Shown: positions 58,251 to 64,000 of the stretch, piece after piece
Position numbering within the stretch: position 1 is the first letter of the stretch
Layout: each line of letters opens with the position of its first letter
Assembly (NCBI GenBank): GCA_004557455.1
Contig: SFDX01000021.1
Coordinates: 1-64,000, forward strand
Source of the DNA: Akkermansia muciniphila
GTDB lineage: Bacteria > Verrucomicrobiota > Verrucomicrobiia > Verrucomicrobiales > Akkermansiaceae
Reading direction: 5' to 3'
DNA length: 64,000 bases
The notes under the pieces: model-generated
Seen by the model: only the letters and a program-made list of their open reading frames with translations
Databases searched by the model: none
Told to the model about the DNA's origin: nothing
Made by a program: the position numbers and the translations under genes

Positions 58251-59327
58251 ATGAAAGAAGAAGCAAGAGCTTTTTTAGAGGAGCTGCTGAACACCCCTGC
58301 CCCCACGGGCATGGAGATGGACGCACAGCGGCTGTGGGCTGCCTATATGAAGCCCTTTACCGATGAGCAGAACTGCGATGCCTACGGCTCCGCCTGGGCC
58401 GTGCTGAAGAGCAAGCAGCCGAATGCCCCGACCCTGATGCTGGATGCGCATGCCGACGAAATCGGTTTCTCCATCCGCTATATCGATGACAACGGCTTCG
58501 CCCGCATCGAGCGCCTGGGCGGCAGCGATGTGGCTATTGCCCGCGGACGCCGCCTCTGCTTTTTCGGCTCGGACGGCGAGGTGTACGGCGTTATCGGTAA
58601 CACTGCTATCCACATCCGCGATGACAAAGGTCAAGCCCCGAACCTGTGGGACCTGTACGTTGACTTCGGCTGCGACAGTCGGGAGGAAGTGGAGGCCTTG
58701 GGCCTGCGCGTGGGGGACCGCGGTATCTACTGCGATGGCCCGCTGATGCTCAACAACGGCAAGCGCCTCGTCTGCCGCGCGCTGGATGACCGCCTCTGCG
58801 GCTTCATCACGGCAGAGACGGCCCGCGCGCTGCACGAGCAGGGCATCGAGCCCGCTTGGAACATCGTGTTTGCTAACACGGTCCAAGAAGAGGTGGGCTG
58901 CATCGGCGCTCAGATGCTTACGTATCGCATCCAACCGGATGCTGCCATCTGCCTGGATGTAACCCACGGCACAGACTCCCCCGGACTGAACAAGGGCCGC
59001 TACGGCGATGTGCGCTTGGGCAAGGGCGGCGTGCTCTGCTTCGGCCCCGCCTGCCACCCGAACCTGAATGCGCGCCTGGAGCTGGTGGCGCAGGAGAGCG
59101 GTGTGCCCATGCAACGCGAGACCTCCGGCCGCACCACGGGAACGAACACAGACCAGATCTTCCGCTCCCGCTGCGGTGTGCCCGCTACCAATTTGTCTAT
59201 GCCGCTGCGCTACATGCACAGCCCCGTGGAGACCGCTGATATGGGGGATGTGCAGGCCTGCATCGACCTACTGGTAGCATTTATCCGCAGTCTGAACCCC
59301 GAGGACGACTTCCGCCACAAGCTGTGA
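58251..59327 (+). CDS. M42-family metallo-aminopeptidase
   Basis: 358 residues. Di-metal ligands of the M42 family are in order: LDAHADEIGF (His about 67), CRALDDRLCG (Asp about 178), the catalytic/metal Glu pair in NTVQEEVGCIGA, CLDVTHG and PLRYMHSPVE (His). These cytoplasmic tetrahedral peptidases trim short peptides (PepA/FrvX/YsdC-like). Its stop overlaps the U32 gene start (GTGA). No signal peptide. Confidence 0.9.
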   Translation: MKEEARAFLEELLNTPAPTGMEMDAQRLWAAYMKPFTDEQNCDAYGSAWAVLKSKQPNAPTLMLDAHADEIGFSIRYIDDNGFARIERLGGSDVAIARGRRLCFFGSDGEVYGVIGNTAIHIRDDKGQAPNLWDLYVDFGCDSREEVEALGLRVGDRGIYCDGPLMLNNGKRLVCRALDDRLCGFITAETARALHEQGIEPAWNIVFANTVQEEVGCIGAQMLTYRIQPDAAICLDVTHGTDSPGLNKGRYGDVRLGKGGVLCFGPACHPNLNARLELVAQESGVPMQRETSGRTTGTNTDQIFRSRCGVPATNLSMPLRYMHSPVETADMGDVQACIDLLVAFIRSLNPEDDFRHKL

Positions 59328-60595
59328 GCAACCCCGTTCAGGATTGGGAGGTCATGGCCCCCGCGGGCTCTTTCGAGTCGCTGGCTGCGGCTCTGCGCGC
59401 AGGGGCAAACAGCGTCTATTTCGGTGTCGGTTCGCTGAATATGCGTGCCCGCGCTACGGTGAACTTTACCGAAGACGACCTGCCGAAAGTGGTGCGACTG
59501 TGCCACGCCTGCGGAGCCAAGGCCTACCTCACCTGTAACATTATCGTCTACGACCGCGAGCTGGAGGCCGTGCGAAGCTTGCTGCAACGAGCGAAGGCGG
59601 CGGGGGTGGATGCCGTGATCGCCGCGGACTTTGCGGTGATCACCTACGCGCGCGAGCTGGGGCTGGAGGTTCACATCAGCGTGCAAGCCAATGTCTGCAA
59701 CGTGGCGGCCGTGCGCTTTTTTGCCGCTTATGCAGATGTGATGGTGTTGGCGCGCGAGCTGCCGCTCAGCAGCATCCGCCATATCATCGACACCATTCGC
59801 GAGGAGAAGATCTGCGGGCCGTCCGGCAATCCCGTGCGCATCGAGGTTTTCGCCCACGGGGCCCTTTGCATCGGCGTTTCCGGCAAATGCGGCATGAGTC
59901 TGGCAGCATATAATCATTCCGCTAACCGCGGGGACTGTTTCCAACTTTGCCGCAGACGTTATCGCGTCACGGATGTCGATACGGGCTTTGAGATGGATAT
60001 TGATAACCAATATATCATGTCGCCCAAGGACATCTGCACCGTTCGTGTGATCGATCAACTGCTGGAGGCGGGTATCTCCGTGTTCAAACTAGAGGGCCGA
60101 GGACGCTCGGAGGGCTATGTCTCCACCGTCACGCAGGTGTACCGCGAGGCGCTGGAGGCCTGCTCCGCCGGCACGTGGAGCCCGGAGAAGGTCGCCGCAT
60201 GGGAGGCGCAATTGCTGCGGGTCTTCAACCGCCAATTCTGGCACGGAGGCTACTACCTCGGCGAGGATTGGGACACTTGGGGAGGCACGGCCAACAGTCT
60301 CGCACTCGAGCAGCGGCAGCACCTCGGGCGTGTGAAGAGTTACTACGCCCGCCCCGGTATCGCTGTTCTCAAGCTGGAAGCCGCCGACCTCAAACAAGGA
60401 GACAGGCTGGAAATAACCGGCACCACGACGGGCATTGTACGACTGACTGCCGATGAGGTTCGGGAAGACACGGAAAGCGGGGAGACGACACCTGTTCCCT
60501 GCGTTACCAAAGGCAACACAGCCTATGTGGCAGTGCCGCAGAAAGTACGCCACGGAGATAAAGTTTATCTGGTAACCCGCAGAAAGCTCTCATGA
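59324..60595 (+). CDS. U32-family protein (TrhP/YegQ-like)
   Basis: 423 residues with a GTG start, chosen because it overlaps the previous stop (GTGA). The U32 signature is complete: EVFAHGALCIGVSGKCGMS near 180, after PAGSFESLAAALRAGANSVYFG at the N-terminus. Cysteines in GDCFQLCRRRY may contribute to a cluster site. Proteins of this family act in tRNA or rRNA hydroxylation (TrhP, RlhA) or ubiquinone synthesis; the tRNA-hydroxylation branch seems most likely from length but is not proven. Its stop overlaps the next ATG (ATGA). Confidence 0.87.
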   Translation: MSNPVQDWEVMAPAGSFESLAAALRAGANSVYFGVGSLNMRARATVNFTEDDLPKVVRLCHACGAKAYLTCNIIVYDRELEAVRSLLQRAKAAGVDAVIAADFAVITYARELGLEVHISVQANVCNVAAVRFFAAYADVMVLARELPLSSIRHIIDTIREEKICGPSGNPVRIEVFAHGALCIGVSGKCGMSLAAYNHSANRGDCFQLCRRRYRVTDVDTGFEMDIDNQYIMSPKDICTVRVIDQLLEAGISVFKLEGRGRSEGYVSTVTQVYREALEACSAGTWSPEKVAAWEAQLLRVFNRQFWHGGYYLGEDWDTWGGTANSLALEQRQHLGRVKSYYARPGIAVLKLEAADLKQGDRLEITGTTTGIVRLTADEVREDTESGETTPVPCVTKGNTAYVAVPQKVRHGDKVYLVTRRKLS

Positions 60596-61116
60596 AGCTG
60601 CACCCCCTCTTTTCCCGTGAGCAGATAGCAGCCCGCATCCGCGAGTTAGGGGAGCTGGTCGCCGCAAAGCTACCGGAGGACAACACCCCGATGGTAGCAG
60701 TTATTCTGATGAAAGGAGCCATGTGGTTCGCGGCGGATCTCCTGCGGCATCTCCCCCCCACCCTGCGCGTGGAACCCGTGCGTGTCTCCAGCTACGGCAA
60801 CGCACGCACCAGCAGCGGGCAGCTCACTTGGCACACCCCCTGCCCAACCTGCAACGGCTGCCGTGTGCTGCTGGTCGATGACGTGCTGGACACGGGCCTG
60901 ACCCTGCAGGCCGTGCAAGAGGAGCTGCTGCGCAAGGGGGCCACACAAGTGCTCACCGCCGTGGCAGTCGATAAACAGGGGGCACGGCGCACCGCCGTAG
61001 AGGCAGACTACGCGGCTTTTCGTATCAGAAGCGGATTTTTGGTAGGTTATGGCATGGACTGCGCGGAGGCCTACCGCAACCTGCCCTACATCGCAGAGTT
61101 AAGCGCGGACGAGTAG
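60592..61116 (+). CDS. phosphoribosyltransferase (hypoxanthine/guanine type)
   Basis: 174 residues. The PRPP loop VLLVDDVLDTGLTLQAV (about 97-113) and the upstream VAVILMKGAMWFAADLL define a type I PRTase of the Hpt kind; the C-terminal GYGMDCAEAYRNLPYIAEL matches hypoxanthine PRTases (YGMDYxExYRNLP). It salvages purine bases. It overlaps the U32 gene and is convergent with, and overlaps by 18 nt, the rsmB-like gene. Confidence 0.88.
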   Translation: MKLHPLFSREQIAARIRELGELVAAKLPEDNTPMVAVILMKGAMWFAADLLRHLPPTLRVEPVRVSSYGNARTSSGQLTWHTPCPTCNGCRVLLVDDVLDTGLTLQAVQEELLRKGATQVLTAVAVDKQGARRTAVEADYAAFRIRSGFLVGYGMDCAEAYRNLPYIAELSADE

Positions 61117-62337
61117 CGCAGCGTAGGAGCCATCCCCGAATTCACGGTGCGGCAGAGCCGTGTGCTCCTCACGAATCTCAAACTCCGGGTGAGCCTCCGC
61201 AAAGGCCCGCACCACTGCGCCGTTCTCCTCTGCGTCGATAGAGCAGGTAGAATACACCAAACGCCCGCCGGGGGCCACAGCCTTCGCTCCCTCCTCCAGA
61301 ATCCGCCGCTGCACCCCTGACAAGCGTGTTATCTCCTGCGGGGTCAGCCGCCAACGTGCATCCACGCGGCGCTGCAACACACCCGTGTTCGAACAGGGAA
61401 CATCCAACAAAACCGCATCGAAGGCCCCGACCTGCTTCTGCGGACAGGGCTGTGTCCAATCGTGCTCCGCAACCTCTGCCCCCTCAACGCCGAGAAGCGC
61501 CAAATTCGCCTTGAGCATGGGCAAACGGTGCGCATCCGCATCCGTCGCCAGAAGGTGCACCTTACCCTGCGTTGCAGCCAGAATAGCAGCGGATTTCCCC
61601 CCCGGAGCGGCACAGGCATCCAGCACCCGTTCCCCGGGCACGGGGGCCAGCATCTGCACACTGTAGCGCGTCGCGGGGTCCGCCATGTAGACCTGCCCCG
61701 CACGCAGCTCCTCCTGCGGCAGTGCAGGCACACGATACCAATCATCCACACCCGGCAGAGGCTCCCAATCGGCGGGAATCTCCTTCGGCGGGTTCAGCAC
61801 ATTTACCCGTGCAAACAAAGACGGCGTCTGAACCAGCGTCGCGAGCAGGGCCTCCGCCTCCTGCTCCCCGAAAGCATCAACCCAGCGATTCACCAGCCAG
61901 TCGGGGGCGGAGAAGCGAATGGCCGGCGGCAGCTTGGGCAGCTCGGCGGCGAATTCATCCCTCCTCCGCACAGCGTTGCGCAGGATACCGTTCACAAGCC
62001 CCCGCGCCCGAATGGGAGCAGCCGCCACCGTCTCATTTACGGAAGCGTGGTCGGCCCCCTGCTGAATCAGCACTTGGCAAAGCCCCACGAGCACCAGCCA
62101 ACGCAGGGATGCCTCCAACTTGCCGGACCGCAGCTGCCTGCAGCGATAATCCAGCAGAGACATGTTGCGCAAGGTATCATACACCAGCAACTGAAGCAAG
62201 GCTCGATCGGGGCGAGATAATTGCTCCCGCTGCGCGGTCCGCGCCACCAGGGTTTCCGCAAAAACACCGCCCTCGGCCCACTGCTGCAGCAGCTGCCAAG
62301 CCAACAAGCGCACACTTTTTTTTCTGCTGTTTGCCAT
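61099..62337 (-). CDS. rsmB: 16S rRNA m5C967-type methyltransferase
   Basis: 412 residues. The N-terminal NusB-like RNA-binding domain (about 5-140: RLLAWQLLQQWAEGGVFAETL; LVNGILRNAVRRRDEF) is followed by a SAM domain with VLDACAAPGGKSAAIL (about 237). Catalytic Cys residues are in LLDVPCSNTGVLQRR and YSTCSIDAEENGAVV. It methylates C5 of a cytosine in helix 31 of 16S rRNA in E. coli; the target here is inferred. Its 3' end overlaps the phosphoribosyltransferase gene by 18 nt. Confidence 0.9.
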   Translation of the reverse strand: MANSRKKSVRLLAWQLLQQWAEGGVFAETLVARTAQREQLSRPDRALLQLLVYDTLRNMSLLDYRCRQLRSGKLEASLRWLVLVGLCQVLIQQGADHASVNETVAAAPIRARGLVNGILRNAVRRRDEFAAELPKLPPAIRFSAPDWLVNRWVDAFGEQEAEALLATLVQTPSLFARVNVLNPPKEIPADWEPLPGVDDWYRVPALPQEELRAGQVYMADPATRYSVQMLAPVPGERVLDACAAPGGKSAAILAATQGKVHLLATDADAHRLPMLKANLALLGVEGAEVAEHDWTQPCPQKQVGAFDAVLLDVPCSNTGVLQRRVDARWRLTPQEITRLSGVQRRILEEGAKAVAPGGRLVYSTCSIDAEENGAVVRAFAEAHPEFEIREEHTALPHREFGDGSYAALLVRA

Positions 62338-62346
62338 GCGGGGGCC

Positions 62347-62375
62347 ATTATACCGCAGTCCGCACCGTTTGGCAA
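62347..62375 (-). promoter_or_regulatory. rsmB promoter
   Basis: Minus strand: TTGCCA (62375-62370), 17 bp, TATAAT (62352-62347). The ATG is 9 nt after the -10. Confidence 0.7.
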
Positions 62376-62388
62376 TGCTGTATTTTGC

Positions 62389-62417
62389 TTGAGTCTGCGT
62401 GCCCGGGGGTGTACAAT
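62389..62417 (+). promoter_or_regulatory. promoter of lipoprotein gene
   Basis: TTGAGT (62389-62394), 17 bp, TACAAT (62412-62417). The ATG is 6 nt after the -10. Confidence 0.7.
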
Positions 62418-62423
62418 ACCGCC

Positions 62424-63116
62424 ATGCCCCGCCTCCGTTGCCTCTTTCCGTCTCTCCCGTTCTGCGTCGCCGCCCTCCTCCTCACGGGTTGTCCCGCCGT
62501 CACGCGCACATCTCTGGCTGTCTATGAGTCCGGGCAAAGCAGTCTTGTTGCTGTCGGCCCCGACGACACCTCCGACTTCCGCCACGAAAACCGCCCGAGT
62601 GTTCAAATCAACACCCCCATCTTCACCGACGACTCAGGTAACTACTACGCGCGCCTACGGGTAGCAGATGCCCGATACGATCGTTCCTTGTGCTGGAGTC
62701 TTCATTTACCGGACTACGTTATGCGCCGCAGTCCGGCGGGTGAGCCCTACTTGGACTGCCTTCGCCTGCGTCCCGGCAGCCACAGGGAGTCCTGGGTACA
62801 GCTGACCAAAAACGCCACCCCGCCCGGGGGCTATCCCGAATTCACGGGCACCCTCCTGCGCGAGTGCCCACCGCCGCAGGGTAATCTGCGCGTACTGCAG
62901 CCGCGCACACTCTTCCTCTACCACAGCCGCCGCACCCGCCCGCCCTACTGGCAAGCCGCTTTGGCGGGGCTGGATGCCTTGGTCGTCGATCTGCCGCTGA
63001 GCGCACTCCTCACCGCAGCTAACACCATCGCCTTTGTGCCTGCCAACGCCATTATGTCCAGCGAGGACGCCGGGGAATCAGAGGAGCCTACTTCTCCGAA
63101 GCCACCCGCCAGATGA
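62424..63116 (+). CDS. hypothetical lipoprotein
   Basis: 230 residues. The lipoprotein signal MPRLRCLFPSLPFCVAALLLTGC ends in a good lipobox (LLTGC). The mature part has no recognised domain. A hydrophobic stretch near 180-205 (YWQAALAGLDALVVDLPLSALLTAANTIAFVP) resembles the end of YceK-like small lipoproteins, but this is weak. The tail is Ser/Pro-rich. Its last 29 nt overlap the convergent gene's end. Confidence 0.7.
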   Translation: MPRLRCLFPSLPFCVAALLLTGCPAVTRTSLAVYESGQSSLVAVGPDDTSDFRHENRPSVQINTPIFTDDSGNYYARLRVADARYDRSLCWSLHLPDYVMRRSPAGEPYLDCLRLRPGSHRESWVQLTKNATPPGGYPEFTGTLLRECPPPQGNLRVLQPRTLFLYHSRRTRPPYWQAALAGLDALVVDLPLSALLTAANTIAFVPANAIMSSEDAGESEEPTSPKPPAR

Positions 63117-64000
63117 GGGATTTCTCGTAATACTGCGGCATATCATCATTGCGGTGCAGGCCCTTGCTGCGCAACAGCTCCCGCAGCTTATTGGCATCCG
63201 GCAGCGTGGAGGCAGTGCGGAACAGGTCATAGCGGCCGCGTGCCTTGTGGGCGGCGGTCGTCACCTCCTGTATCAGCAGGCACATTCCCGCATCTCGGCT
63301 CGCGTTGGCAATCATCACCTCAATGGTATAGGCTTCCCCCGCCTTCACGGTAAACACGCTGCCGGCCGTCAAGCCCCCCATGCGGCTATTGTAGGTATCC
63401 GTCCCCTTAATCGGTATATATTCATAACCGGCGTGTTTTTTATCCTTACCGGAAGCAATGGCGGCGCGGAAACGCTTACCCGCGTCATTGTCCTTTCGTC
63501 CGTTTTCCATGCAATCCTTCAGGTTGTTACGGTCCGCTGCACCCGGGATGAAGTAACCGCACTCCAGCACGGTTTTACCGCCGAAGCGCACACACATTAC
63601 ATCATCACCGGCACCTACAAAGCGGAACTTGCCGGACTTCGGCGCAATCACGCGGGCGCGATACAGGGCCACGCAGTACTCGCCGCTGCATTTGTCCTCA
63701 CAGGCAAACATCATCGGTAACACCTTGGGCGCGCTGGGAGGAACGCAGAAGTACGGAGTCTTCGCCTTGTTCGGGCTGCGGTAGTATTTCTTCAGCAAGC
63801 CTCGGTCATGCTTGTTAGCCAAGGACATCATCAGGGGGTAGAAATCCTCCTTCTCCCGGAAGCCGTTGGAGTTACCTTTGGCATCCTGCGTCAAATCATA
63901 AAAAGTACCGCTGATCGAGGAATCCTGCGGGGAGATATCTGTGGGCGGCTCGGGGTCATCGGGCACCTTGGCCAAGGGCTTCTCGCGCTCGGCGGGGGCC
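63088..64000 (-). CDS. PA14-like domain protein, 5' end beyond window
   Basis: About 295 residues from the apparent TTG at 63975, but the frame stays open to the window edge (reading APAEREKPLAK before it), so the true start is outside. The central segment ALYRARVIAPKSGKFRFVGA followed by GDDVMCVRFGGKTVLECG matches the PA14 pattern (oxidised/ligand-binding beta barrel; DD in the loop). PA14 domains bind carbohydrates in secreted proteins. A C-terminal region (RTASTLPDANKLRELLRSKG) is helical. Export signals cannot be judged because the N-terminus is missing. Confidence 0.7.
   Translation of the reverse strand, partial: APAEREKPLAKVPDDPEPPTDISPQDSSISGTFYDLTQDAKGNSNGFREKEDFYPLMMSLANKHDRGLLKKYYRSPNKAKTPYFCVPPSAPKVLPMMFACEDKCSGEYCVALYRARVIAPKSGKFRFVGAGDDVMCVRFGGKTVLECGYFIPGAADRNNLKDCMENGRKDNDAGKRFRAAIASGKDKKHAGYEYIPIKGTDTYNSRMGGLTAGSVFTVKAGEAYTIEVMIANASRDAGMCLLIQEVTTAAHKARGRYDLFRTASTLPDANKLRELLRSKGLHRNDDMPQYYEKSLIWRVASEK

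Noticed and set aside
62371..62383. AATGCTGTA half-site resembling the inverton A/C repeats
   Set aside because: No partner in inverted orientation within several hundred bases, and both neighbouring genes have complete fixed promoters.
1..64000. Search by eye for tRNA, rRNA, CRISPR arrays, transposases and prophage genes
   Set aside because: No cloverleaf-like sequence, regularly spaced direct repeats, or transposase/phage motifs were recognised.

Overview
The window (about 60% G+C) comes from a Gram-negative, at least facultatively anaerobic bacterium. It has LPS genes (lpxD with an OmpH/Skp chaperone), a class III (oxygen-sensitive) ribonucleotide reductase, mreB, and HPr kinase outside any Firmicutes-type context. 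Many genes have no visible Shine-Dalgarno. The proteins look like those of the Verrucomicrobiota (an Akkermansia-like lineage is my best guess), but there is no rRNA gene here to prove it. No tRNA, rRNA, CRISPR array, transposon or prophage was recognised.

Most of the window is housekeeping. 1-6.8 kb (minus strand): ROK kinase, gamma carbonic anhydrase, the nrdD/glycyl-radical/nrdG cluster, an rRNA-methyltransferase-like gene, sufE and argF. 6.9-10.3 kb: an HtrA-type protease with a degenerate, catalytically dead lipoprotein paralogue. 10.3-16.9 kb: a long AT-rich, possibly origin-related spacer, dnaA, a CysJ-like flavoprotein, ruvB and a cell-wall amidase. 19.2-22.8 kb: purM, purF and an ECF sigma factor. 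26.4-37.1 kb: hprK, Nif3-like, rluD-like, an ABCG-like exporter, gluQ, mreB and rng. 37.2-42 kb: a PhoB/PhoR-like pair beside a PiT phosphate transporter and its DUF47/PhoU partner. 46.5-55.8 kb: ftsK, a CPBP protease, an aminotransferase with an Lrp regulator, queG, ompH and lpxD. 57-64 kb: purD, an M42 peptidase, a U32 protein, a phosphoribosyltransferase, rsmB and two envelope proteins.

The striking accessory feature is a set of three candidate invertible promoters (invertons) at 24.5-24.7, 44.8-45.0 and 55.9-56.0 kb. Each lies beside cell-surface polysaccharide genes of lower G+C. All three share one design: an AT-richer segment of 120-144 bp between inverted repeats, with the -35 hexamer inside the segment at one end. 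The inverted repeat itself forms the 17-18 bp promoter spacer, and the -10 hexamer is fixed outside. Flipping the segment therefore moves only the -35 box. At the first locus it would switch transcription between two divergent paralogous 553-residue membrane proteins. At the second it would turn on a pyruvyltransferase/FrhB pair that is OFF as sequenced. At the third it would turn off a GT2 glycosyltransferase that is ON as sequenced.

Two other regulatory patterns stand out. Promoters are easy to read (TTGNCN, 17 bp, TANNAT), and at least 14 genes have their ATG only 6-10 nt after the -10 box, implying leaderless or nearly leaderless mRNAs. A Fic-family gene with a wHTH and a Gln in place of the catalytic His is preceded by a symmetrical array of four 11-bp boxes overlapping its promoter.
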